Source of the DNA: Marinomonas shanghaiensis
GTDB lineage: Bacteria > Pseudomonadota > Gammaproteobacteria > Pseudomonadales > Marinomonadaceae
NCBI RefSeq assembly: GCF_003259175.1
Contig: NZ_QGOK01000005.1
Span: forward strand, 186,001-250,000
Reading direction: 5' to 3'
DNA length: 64,000 nucleotides
The notes under the pieces were generated by a model. The model was given only the letters and a program-made list of their open reading frames with translations. It was not told the DNA's origin and did not search any database. How positions within the stretch are numbered: the first letter of the stretch is position 1; each line of letters starts with the position of its first letter. Positions 55,829 through 63,162 of this stretch are shown one piece after another. Position numbers and translations under genes: made by a program.

Positions 55829-56207
55829 GCTGTACTCCTTGCACGTTGTTAAATCCATTATTAGACACGATATGGCTAGGGCGCTGGCGGCTATCACCTT
55901 GTATTAACAGGGTTTTAAATCGGGCATGGATCACTTGTCCCATCTCGTTGACCTGGTAATGGAACCAAACAGGGGAGTGGATGATATCCGTCATTAAATT
56001 GGGAAGTTGCTGTGTTTGTCGGTCGGATAAACCGCCTAAGTGAAATGTCGTGCCATTGGCTAAGCGAACCAATAAGGATTTTTCATCGTGCAGGTTTACC
56101 GCAACGATACGCCCCGTGCTGACTTTTGGAGAGGGTGAAGCGGAAAAGGTGCCGATAGACGACAAAAAGGCGTGGTGGTGCTGTGAACGAACAATAGCGT
56201 TATTCAT
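55821..56207 (-). CDS. Hypothetical protein (orf B)
   Basis: 128 residues. Beta-rich middle with R-I-V-A-V-N-L-H-D-E-K-S-L-L-V-R-L-A-N-G-T-T-F-H-L-G-G; no known family. Overlaps orf A by 8 nt. A structured RNA candidate lies just upstream of its start. Could be a phage replication or control gene. Confidence 0.5.
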   Translation of the reverse strand: MNNAIVRSQHHHAFLSSIGTFSASPSPKVSTGRIVAVNLHDEKSLLVRLANGTTFHLGGLSDRQTQQLPNLMTDIIHSPVWFHYQVNEMGQVIHARFKTLLIQGDSRQRPSHIVSNNGFNNVQGVQHG

Positions 56208-56258
56208 TGGTTTAACTCCTCGTAAGAATTTAAACCACTACTCATGTTTCCACACATG

Positions 56259-56334
56259 GGTGGTGGCTGCGCGCGGGGGTGGAAAACCAGTTACGAGGAG
56301 CTGGCAGGCCGAAGCCTCCCCACGCACAACCACC
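56259..56334 (+). ncRNA. Structured RNA candidate, C4-antisense-like
   Basis: Nested pairing visible by eye: outer GGTGGT (56259-56264) with ACCACC (56329-56334); GCG (56271-56273) with CGC (56323-56325); GGGG (56275-56278) with CCCC (56318-56321); then two hairpins in a multiloop, CCAG-N10-CTGG (56287-56304) and AGGC-CGAA-GCCT (56306-56317). Size, layout and GAAGCCTCCCC resemble the C4 antisense RNAs of P1/P7 and related satellite phages, which regulate an anti-repressor. The similarity is from memory of the family; covariance search not done. Confidence 0.6.
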
Positions 56335-56582
56335 ATAACGCAAGCATTATGGCACAAAAAAACCGCGACGCGGCGGTGATGTGCGTCCTCGTACTTCTAG
56401 AGCCTCCAAACTCTAATGTTGGATTTTGCCAACACCCTTAAGCGATAGGATGGTCAGAAAAAGAAGCCAATAACAATGTTTTCAAATAATGACAAACGAA
56501 ACGCTTTATATAGAAGAGCTTACTGACAGAAAGTTCATTTCAATGTGTGCTTCTGCGTTCAGCTCTTAGGGGGGGGGAGGAA
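56335..56582. other. Non-coding stretch between the structured RNA and the phosphoesterase-NTPase gene
   Basis: Contains hairpins (CCATAA/TTATGG near 56332-56351, TGTTGG/CCAACA near 56418-56435), the first of the 27-bp direct repeats at 56476-56502, and a 26-codon ORF from ATG 56488 (begins M-T-N-E-T). No larger gene is supported. Confidence 0.5.
56476..56502 (+). repeat. 27-bp direct repeat, left copy
   Basis: ATGTTTTCAAATAATGACAA then ACGAAAC. Differs at one base from 60415-60441. The two copies enclose the phosphoesterase-NTPase gene. Confidence 0.8.
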
Positions 56583-59500
56583 TTATTTGGATTGTAGAGC
56601 TTTTAGCATTTTTCTATCGTTTGGTAGGGATGAACCCTTAGACGCCATTGTTTGTATTTTGTGCTTTAGGATATCTGTTTCTGATGCGGTTAAATCATAG
56701 CTACTTAATAAAATATGAGTGAGTTTTAGCCATATTGCATCGTTTAATAACTTTGTTTTTAAGTTTGGAGTTGATTTTATGTTGCTTATGAGATTGTTTT
56801 TATCATTATCCAGAATCAATAAATAATTCAAAAACTCTTCCTCATCGTTTCTGTAAAGTTCTTTAGTTTTATTTTCTATAATTGATTTTTTCTTTTCTAG
56901 TATTATGTTTTTAAATCTTACTTTTTTTGTAGATAAGCTATCAGACATTAGGTCTGCTACAAGATTTGGTATGGTTGCCCTTAATATAGATAGGAATGCT
57001 TTGAACCTTAGATAAAGCTCTTCCTTCTTACTATCAGGTAAATCTTTAAATGAGTTGTTATTTTCTAATTCTGGAAGCATTAAAGGATATATTATTTTTT
57101 CATCACATATAGAAATTTGACATTTAGTTAGAAATACATAACCGTCCATTATAAAATTAAAGTATTCAATTACAGCTAATCTATTCATTATTAAATCACT
57201 GTTTCTGAAAACTTTAGACATCAATACTATTTCATTTCTAAACTCTGAAATCATGTTTACTAAACTTCCATTGGAGTCACCAGAGTCATCAGAGTCATCA
57301 GAGTTATCTCTAGATTGTATTTTTCCTTTCTGTTGTCTTTCATGTTGTAGAGGTGAGAGTTCATCTTCAATAAGATCGTCTTCATCTCTATTTGCTTTGA
57401 AATTTGCAATCGACTCTTTAAAATCTTCTATTTCTGGTGCGATATCTAAAAATGAAATTGTTTCAATTTTTTCGAGATTTATTTTATCAATTTCTGTTCC
57501 AAATTTTATTAAAGATAACGAGTTTATTCTATTTTTTCTTTCTAATATCTCATTCCTCATAAAATCTATGGTTTCTGTACTTGAAGGGTTTTGAGATGTG
57601 TAGTATTCGATTGTTTTTCCTAGTTTTATATGATTTGTTTTTGAGAAAACAATTTTTTTATTTTTTTTATCCCCTTTTATATTAAAAGCAAGGAAATAAT
57701 CTAAAAAGCATTCATTGCTGAATTGATATGAGTTGTTTATGTCTTTAGTTAATATTTCACTAATTAAAAGAGGGTCTAAGTAGTTTTGTAGTTCATAACT
57801 ATTGAAGGTTTGTTTATTGAAATCAATTAACGTTTGGTATAATTCTTCTTGATCTAGTTGTGACTTTCCTTCTTCCAACATTTTTGCAGATATCTGAGAG
57901 CATAAATGTTTAAGGTCATTGTACTTTGGTTTGGAAGTAGAGCTATCCATGTCGTGTTTTGATAATAGGATTTCGATGTAGTTTTCTATTATATCTGATT
58001 CACTTAGTATGCCTACTAAACTGTTTTTCTTTTCATAAATAGATAAAAGAATAGAATAAACAAAGTAATTGTGTGATAGGTAAGAACTGTCAACTACTTT
58101 AAGTAGGTCTTTATATATTTCATTTTCTGACGTGATTGATAATATGTTTGGCCTGCATAAAATTATCTTCCTGATATCGCTTCTTTTAATAGAGTCTAAC
58201 GTTGCTATACTATATATTTTTTTAGTTTCAATGTTTGTTTGCTGCATTATTTCTGTTGAAAATGAATCGCCACAAGAAATTAAGAATGTATTTTCGATGT
58301 TGTTATTTATAAACTTCAATATTGAGTTTTTTGTTTTTTTGTCTGCTTTGTCATAATTATCAATATAAAATATACCGTTACCTGATTTTATAGTTGATTT
58401 TAGTTTTGAGTCGAAGGATGTTCCCAAATCTCTTGACTCATATGGTACCAATAGTGAGCTTAATATTTTCCCTTCACTTGCATTACTTATGGTTTTTGCG
58501 TCTATATAAAATGATATTTTGTCTATTATTGAGTTTGATTGCCGATCTAAATCGTTTATCCATAAATATTTTAGAATTGCAGTCTTTCCTATTCTTTCTC
58601 TTCCGAAAATATAGTTTACATTTTTAATGTTCTTTAACTCTGAAAGAGACTTAATTTCAATTATATTTGTATTTTCAGTGAATTCATTATTTCTAGTGAA
58701 GTTCGGCTCTATGAAGATATCTTCGAACTTCTTCTTTTCTATATTTCCGAGATTCGAAATGTGATCTATATTTTCTTCATCTTTAATTTCTTTTGACTTT
58801 ATTGAAAATTTATTTATGTCAAATATTGTGTTTTCATCAATGCTAAATTTATACTTTCCATCAGGATTTTTGTGGGTTCCCCATTCAGAATAGTTAGGTT
58901 CTATATATTTCCTGTAAATAACATCACCATTATCAAAGCTGTTTTGCTTTTCTAATTTTATTATTGAATAGCCGCAATTTTTATTAGAGTAATCAATTGT
59001 GGCTGCTTGCAATTTTAATGTTATATCCTCAGAAAAACTTAATGTTACAGTCTGTTGAAATTCGTGCATATGGCCATATAAGAAGGCAGATATATTTTTT
59101 TCTATCATGCTTGAAACTTCCGTTTTCTCATCATTACTCAACCAATCTATTGGATGATGTGCTAAGAGTATCTTTTTCTTCTTTGGATTGCAGAATTCTA
59201 TTGCTTTTTTTAAAATAGATGAGATTCTTAGATTTCCATTATCTTTCTTGTTTTGTGATAGCCATGCGGAGTTAAGAGATATTATTTCTAAATCACCTGA
59301 GTTTCTTACATTAAAAAGTTTTCCATATTTTTGAAAATCTTTAGTGTCAAATATTTCTTCAAAGAAAGAGTTGTAGTTTTCAATTCGTTTCCAAACTTGG
59401 TGGCTGTTATTTATTTCATCTGAGAATTTCTCAATTTCTTCTTTGTTATATTTGTCTCTAAATGTTTCTTCTAAAAATGAAAGGTTATTTCTTGATATGT

Positions 59501-59771
59501 CGTGGTTTCCAGGGATAATAAAAAAATTATTGATTTGTAATTTAAATTCGTTTTTTATTTTATCTATTATGATTTTCTTAGCTAGATCATATTCTTCTTT
59601 TTTACTTGAATATGTTATGTCTCCAGTAATTATTACTGTATCAATCGTGATTTCTAATCCTCTAATGTCATCTATCATAGAAGATATGCTTTTTTCTAAA
59701 AGAGTACTCTCACACCCTTTTCCTGTTTCATTACTTAAGTGAATATCTGAGATATGAAGGATGTTTTTCAT
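56583..59771 (-). CDS. Metallophosphoesterase fused to a STAND-like P-loop NTPase; candidate defence protein
   Basis: 1,062 residues. An N-terminal calcineurin-like phosphoesterase (~1-270) has the complete metal motifs: D9-x-H11, G-D (D51), G-N-H-D (88-91), H-H (205-206), G-H-M-H (233-236). A P-loop NTPase follows: Walker A G-R-E-R-I-G-K-T (390-397) and hydrophobic Walker B G-I-F-Y-I-D-N-Y-D (466-474), then a long helical region with an Asp/Ser-rich linker near 825. Effector-NTPase-sensor order is the design of STAND (AVS/NACHT-like) immune proteins; the effector here would cleave a nucleotide or nucleic acid. Very AT-rich compared with the flanks, flanked by 27-bp repeats, in phage-satellite debris. 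The biological role is inferred. Confidence 0.8.
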   Translation of the reverse strand: MKNILHISDIHLSNETGKGCESTLLEKSISSMIDDIRGLEITIDTVIITGDITYSSKKEEYDLAKKIIIDKIKNEFKLQINNFFIIPGNHDISRNNLSFLEETFRDKYNKEEIEKFSDEINNSHQVWKRIENYNSFFEEIFDTKDFQKYGKLFNVRNSGDLEIISLNSAWLSQNKKDNGNLRISSILKKAIEFCNPKKKKILLAHHPIDWLSNDEKTEVSSMIEKNISAFLYGHMHEFQQTVTLSFSEDITLKLQAATIDYSNKNCGYSIIKLEKQNSFDNGDVIYRKYIEPNYSEWGTHKNPDGKYKFSIDENTIFDINKFSIKSKEIKDEENIDHISNLGNIEKKKFEDIFIEPNFTRNNEFTENTNIIEIKSLSELKNIKNVNYIFGRERIGKTAILKYLWINDLDRQSNSIIDKISFYIDAKTISNASEGKILSSLLVPYESRDLGTSFDSKLKSTIKSGNGIFYIDNYDKADKKTKNSILKFINNNIENTFLISCGDSFSTEIMQQTNIETKKIYSIATLDSIKRSDIRKIILCRPNILSITSENEIYKDLLKVVDSSYLSHNYFVYSILLSIYEKKNSLVGILSESDIIENYIEILLSKHDMDSSTSKPKYNDLKHLCSQISAKMLEEGKSQLDQEELYQTLIDFNKQTFNSYELQNYLDPLLISEILTKDINNSYQFSNECFLDYFLAFNIKGDKKNKKIVFSKTNHIKLGKTIEYYTSQNPSSTETIDFMRNEILERKNRINSLSLIKFGTEIDKINLEKIETISFLDIAPEIEDFKESIANFKANRDEDDLIEDELSPLQHERQQKGKIQSRDNSDDSDDSGDSNGSLVNMISEFRNEIVLMSKVFRNSDLIMNRLAVIEYFNFIMDGYVFLTKCQISICDEKIIYPLMLPELENNNSFKDLPDSKKEELYLRFKAFLSILRATIPNLVADLMSDSLSTKKVRFKNIILEKKKSIIENKTKELYRNDEEEFLNYLLILDNDKNNLISNIKSTPNLKTKLLNDAIWLKLTHILLSSYDLTASETDILKHKIQTMASKGSSLPNDRKMLKALQSK

Positions 59772-59856
59772 TTAGAGAGTCCTTTTCTTTTTCTATTGAT
59801 TTTTCGATCTAGGTAAAGAACTTTTGGAATGTTGCTGATTCCATCTATTTAAGCTT

Positions 59857-59874
59857 GCTTGATCTGCATCAAGC
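59857..59874. promoter_or_regulatory. Inverted repeat upstream of the phosphoesterase-NTPase gene
   Basis: GCTTGAT-CTGC-ATCAAGC: perfect 7-bp arms with 4-nt spacer, ~86 bp before the gene start. Could be an operator; no cognate regulator is seen. Confidence 0.4.
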
Positions 59875-60007
59875 CACCTAGTCGCATCTGAAGTTGTTTG
59901 CCAATCTTAACCGTATTTATCAGGTTTAAGTCAATAAATTGTTCTCAAATGGTATCAAATATCTTAAGGTCTGTTTTGATCACAAAGAAAATTAATAGGG
60001 ACATCAA

Positions 60008-60113
60008 ATGGCAAGAAGAAAAATTAAGTTCGATTTCTATCAATGCAAGGTGGCTTCAAGCAATCCGCAACTACCAGTTAGGTCTGATGAAAAATTATCA
60101 AAAAATATCACCT
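60008..60113 (+). pseudogene. Truncated gene start (begins M-A-R-R-K-I-K-F-D-F-Y)
   Basis: ATG 60008 with AGGGAC 5 nt upstream and a charged N terminus, then sequence that merges at about 60113 into the end of the oppositely oriented orf C relic. It resembles the first residues of DUF6731-type accessory proteins, an uncertain match. The rest of the gene is gone. Confidence 0.4.
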
Positions 60114-60344
60114 TCACAAGTTCCTATACTGTTCTAGCTCTATTTGTGCCTGCAGCTTTTCTTCATCATCGATCTTACGACGAACGATATCAATCAAGTC
60201 ATCCAGTTCACTTGCAGAGTGATCTCCACACGCCTTATAGCGCCTGATGGCCAATTCCACCGAGCGATGCCAATGTAGTTCTCTTCTTTAATCGCCTTGT
60301 CAGCGATCTCACAGCGAATGTCAGACCTGCTTTTCCTTTGCATG
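60114..60344 (-). pseudogene. Frameshifted phage-like gene (orf C)
   Basis: Start ATG 60342-60344 reads M-Q-R-K-S-R-S-D-I-R-C-E-I-A-D-K-A-I-K-E-E, then the frame must shift to continue L-H-W-H-R-S-V-E-L-A-I-R-R-Y-K and S-A-S-E-L-D-D-L-I-D-I-V to TGA at 60114-60116. A related relic with R-S-S-G-I-R-C-E-I-T-N-K and S-V-S-E-L-D-D-M lies at 62881-63050. Function unknown. Confidence 0.6.
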
Positions 60345-60414
60345 CTCGTTCCCTCAATGACCTGCCTCCCAGACTAGCAAGACAATCCGCTATTTGTCAG
60401 TAAATAGTCAATAA

Positions 60415-60441
60415 ATGTTTTCAAAGAATGACAAACGAAAC
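60415..60441 (+). repeat. 27-bp direct repeat, right copy
   Basis: ATGTTTTCAAAGAATGACAA then ACGAAAC; one mismatch to 56476-56502. Both are preceded by a weaker shared GTCAG-x-A-A-A stretch. Confidence 0.8.
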
Positions 60442-60484
60442 ATTTGTAAAGATAATGTATAGGAAAGAACTAAGAGGTATAGGC

Positions 60485-61234
60485 ATGGAAGGCGGTACAG
60501 TAATCATTGTTATCTTGGGTCTTTTGATCTTTTCAGTATTGTGTTTTAAAAGGGCGTTAACGCTTAAAAAACGACAAGGGGAATGGGTAAAGCCCAAAGA
60601 AGACACTGGATACATAGGTGCAGACACGTCGCCGTATATTAAATCAACAATTAAAAAGGAAGAAAAACAACCGAAAACCAAATCTAGAATGACAACCTCA
60701 GATAGCAGTAAAAAAGATAAAGGGGAGGTTTGGAGCGGTGTTAAAGAAATTCCTTTCGACTACTTGAACACCAAAGGTATCTCGTCATCTCGAACGCTAA
60801 TACTCCATAAGCTTTTAATAAGCGAGAAAGGCGTTTTAACCTTTCAGGTGCATTGCCTACAAAGAAATACGACTCGCACTTTTTCTGTTGGCTCAATTAC
60901 GTCTAATATTCGTTATGACGGCAAATTCATCAATCCATTTGTCTTTATTGAAGAAGAGCTCGATATAATTATTGATGCTAAAAACATCGTAGACAGTTCT
61001 CCTAGTCTTTCTGAATCTCCTAAACCAAGTATCGAAATACCGTATATTTATGAACCAGAGTCAATAGAGTTTACATCAAAAGATGTTGAAGCTGAAATAC
61101 GAAAAGAAATGCTTAAAAAACGATATACCTTTAATAAAATTGAAAGCGAAGATAAAACTGTAATGTGCGACGAACAAGGTTTGAGAATGTATAAAAGCTT
61201 TAAAAATGGAAAGCTTAAAAACGCCTTTGTTTAA
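60485..61234 (+). CDS. Membrane-anchored protein with a WYL-like segment
   Basis: 249 residues from ATG 60485 (AGAGG 7 nt upstream; earlier ATGs at 60428 and 60458 are possible). One N-terminal TM helix (V-I-I-V-I-L-G-L-L-I-F-S-V-L), a Lys-rich linker, then I-P-F-D-Y-L-N-T-K-G-I-S-S-S-R-T with L-x-x-x-C-L-Q-R-N-T-T-R-T-F-S-V-G-S-I, a pattern like WYL ligand-binding domains found in defence regulators. A membrane-bound WYL protein is unusual. Function unknown; in the same AT-rich block as the NTPase gene. Confidence 0.55.
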   Translation: MEGGTVIIVILGLLIFSVLCFKRALTLKKRQGEWVKPKEDTGYIGADTSPYIKSTIKKEEKQPKTKSRMTTSDSSKKDKGEVWSGVKEIPFDYLNTKGISSSRTLILHKLLISEKGVLTFQVHCLQRNTTRTFSVGSITSNIRYDGKFINPFVFIEEELDIIIDAKNIVDSSPSLSESPKPSIEIPYIYEPESIEFTSKDVEAEIRKEMLKKRYTFNKIESEDKTVMCDEQGLRMYKSFKNGKLKNAFV

Positions 61235-61352
61235 TCTATTTTATAGTTATAATGAAGACTGTTTTAAATGGGTTATAAAAACACGAGATAGGAAAGATGA
61301 ATACACTACAATAGAAGAAGCGTTTGAAAAATTGTTGTCATATTTTGGATGA
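61206..61352 (+). CDS. Small ORF overlapping the WYL-like gene, or its frameshifted tail
   Basis: 48 codons, ATG 61206 to TGA 61350-61352. Reads with believable composition: F-K-W-V-I-K-T-R-D-R-K-D-E-Y-T-T and I-E-E-A-F-E-K-L-L-S-Y-F. It overlaps the end of the previous gene by 29 nt and has no ribosome binding site, so it may be a lost C-terminal extension. Confidence 0.3.
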   Translation: MESLKTPLFNLFYSYNEDCFKWVIKTRDRKDEYTTIEEAFEKLLSYFG

Positions 61353-61461
61353 TTTGTTTTCATTTTTATTTATTAGCTTTTCAGATATTAAGGATATTGA
61401 TTTATTTGGGAGGTAGATCGGAAAATTCAATATATTTTTATAATAAATAAGGAAGCACGAA

Positions 61462-62025
61462 TTGTTTGAATGGCGGGTCAGATATATTTTAAATTTGTTT
61501 TTTACACTAAGTTTAGTGCTTGGCGGTAGAGTTGTATATCTCACTTTGAATAGCGAGAATGTTGATCGTGCCGATCTTATTACCGTTACAAGAACTCCTT
61601 TGAGCTTCCAAAAACTGAATAGCCATATTGATGAACTAGAAGCAATGTCAAAAAATATCGATACCTATACCTTAGGAGAAATAAAAGATATTACAAAAAA
61701 AACAACTTATTTGTTAAGCCAAGTTAGTATCGAACTTAAAGCACAACATGAATCATGGAGTGATATACAAAATTTATTCGAAGGAGATGCTGAGAAATTC
61801 AAAAAACTTAGAATGAATCTTGATAAAGCACAACAGTTAAATAATCAAGAGCTACTTAGAATTAAGAATGTTATGGATCAAGCTAATCATAGAACAATTA
61901 CTGAAGAATTAAGTGGTACAACTTTATCGTTTATTTTTGGGGTTAGTTCATCAATTGCAGCTACATTTTTGATAAGTTTATTTAAAAGAAGAAAAAGAAA
62001 AGTACATAACGATAAAAATCAGTAA
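61462..62025 (+). CDS. Hypothetical two-TM coiled-coil protein
   Basis: 187 residues from TTG 61462 with AAGGA 8 nt upstream. TM1 at ~7-25, a long helical middle (~50-145) with K-x-x-Y-L-L-S-Q-V and E-L-K-A-Q-H-E-S-W repeats suggesting a coiled coil, TM2 at ~155-172 and a basic tail. No family recognised. AT-rich like its neighbours, probably acquired. Confidence 0.6.
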   Translation: MFEWRVRYILNLFFTLSLVLGGRVVYLTLNSENVDRADLITVTRTPLSFQKLNSHIDELEAMSKNIDTYTLGEIKDITKKTTYLLSQVSIELKAQHESWSDIQNLFEGDAEKFKKLRMNLDKAQQLNNQELLRIKNVMDQANHRTITEELSGTTLSFIFGVSSSIAATFLISLFKRRKRKVHNDKNQ

Positions 62026-62056
62026 AGGCTATTGGTATGGTGGTTGTAATATTTAG

Positions 62057-62197
62057 GGTAAACTGATTATTATCACCCCAAAAGTTTTTATATCTAGGTG
62101 GCTTGGGGTAGAATTTGAGTTTGGGATACCTTATGATTACAATCCATATACATGGACAATGGATTTCTCTAATCCCGGCTATAAGGAAGATAACTAA
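62057..62197 (+). pseudogene. Gene remnant, C-terminal 46 codons
   Basis: An open frame without a start, ending W-L-G-V-E-F-E-F-G-I-P-Y-D-Y-N-P then F-S-N-P-G-Y-K-E-D-N and a stop. Composition looks coding; the 5' part is missing. The next gene starts 3 bp later. Family not recognised. Confidence 0.35.
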
Positions 62198-62200
62198 AAT

Positions 62201-62599
62201 ATGATGTTTCTGGTTGAATTTGGACCTAGGATCATAGGCTATGGAACGATATTGTTGGCCTTTGTTCTTAGCTATCGTATGCGCTCGTGGGATCACTTTT
62301 TTCTCAGAGTATTTGCCGTCGCAGCATGTGTATATATTGTCTCGGTTTCTCTCACGTTTTCATACGACGGAATGTTGGATTTTTTTGCATCTACCTATGA
62401 CCTTAATGCAAATGGTATGTTCGAGACAAATGAATATACGCACGAATTAAACGTGATCAACCAGAAAATTGTTCGAGATACGGGCAGAACGTTTTACCCA
62501 ATTACTGGAATATTTATATCTCTTTTTTTAAGCCTTGTTTTTTTGTCTATTTTTTCGGCATATAAGTATATAAAGCTTAAAGTCATGAAAAAAGATTAA
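62201..62599 (+). CDS. Hypothetical three-TM membrane protein
   Basis: 132 residues. Hydrophobic segments near 10-25, 36-55 and 100-120, with a soluble loop between the last two (T-Y-D-L-N-A-N-G-M-F-E-T-N-E-Y-T). The loop resembles an EF-hand-like D-x-N-x-N-G motif (D-L-N-A-N-G-M-F). No family assigned. Confidence 0.5.
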   Translation: MMFLVEFGPRIIGYGTILLAFVLSYRMRSWDHFFLRVFAVAACVYIVSVSLTFSYDGMLDFFASTYDLNANGMFETNEYTHELNVINQKIVRDTGRTFYPITGIFISLFLSLVFLSIFSAYKYIKLKVMKKD

Positions 62600-62647
62600 A
62601 GCTATAAAAAACCGCTATATGCGTTTTTCAGGTTACTGGCAAACCCC

Positions 62648-62776
62648 AGCAAAGCCTTGATCACCTCGTCGAACGCATTATGCGAGACTGTGAAATGCTT
62701 GTATTGTCAATTTATCAACAACAAAGTCTGTGGCGCCAGTTTTGTTTATAATCTGTATTTTTCACAAGCCAATTAA
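62648..62776 (+). pseudogene. Second, decayed ogr copy
   Basis: Codons 62648-62776 read S-K-A-L-I-T-S-S-N-A-L-C-E-T-V-K, then L-Y-C-Q-F-I-N-N-K-V-C-G-A-S-F-V-Y to a TAA. Compared with the ogr at 55290 the start and first Zn pair C-P-H-C are lost and the C-terminal half is cut. Confidence 0.75.
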
Positions 62777-62788
62777 GCCGCTGATCTG

Positions 62789-62830
62789 TTCTACATTAAC
62801 TCGGTTAAATTCCACGTCACCCATTCCGAT
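62789..62830 (-). pseudogene. Fragment of orf A
   Basis: About 40 bp align with 55771-55812 of the orf A gene (shared core TTAA-N-TCGGTTAAATTCCACG-type sequence) with several mismatches. Positioned after the ogr relic exactly as in the left copy. Confidence 0.5.
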
Positions 62831-62880
62831 TTGCTATAGAAGTAAGGCTAAAATTGACGAAACTACTAAATTTAACCGAA

Positions 62881-63050
62881 GCTGTGGGACGTAGATGTAG
62901 CATATGAGCATAGCGACCTTTCCAACATCATGTCATCCAGCTCACTGACAGAGTATTCGTCCCACACCTTATCCGCTTTCTTAACCACTTTGTTAGTGAT
63001 TTCACAACGAATGCCCGAACTGCGTCCTCTATTTTTCAGTTTAAGTTTCA
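62881..63050 (-). pseudogene. orf C-like relic
   Basis: Minus strand from ATG near 63050 reads M-K-L-K-L-K-N-R-G-R-S-S-G-I-R-C-E-I-T-N-K, then V-W-D-E-Y-S-V-S-E-L-D-D-M-M before unrelated sequence. Parallels orf C (60114-60344) and is truncated at its 3' end. Confidence 0.45.
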
Positions 63051-63162
63051 TTTGAATGGCAATTGTATTTCAAATGAAACCTTACTATCATCAAAGTGAA
63101 ATATTTTCTTTCTATAGTGGTTCTTTCTTTTCTAATAAAAACTCATTGTGAGGAACACGGAA

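Noticed and set aside
57253-57594. Plus-strand ORFs inside the phosphoesterase-NTPase gene
   Set aside because: Low-complexity Ser/Phe-rich shadows of the long minus-strand gene.
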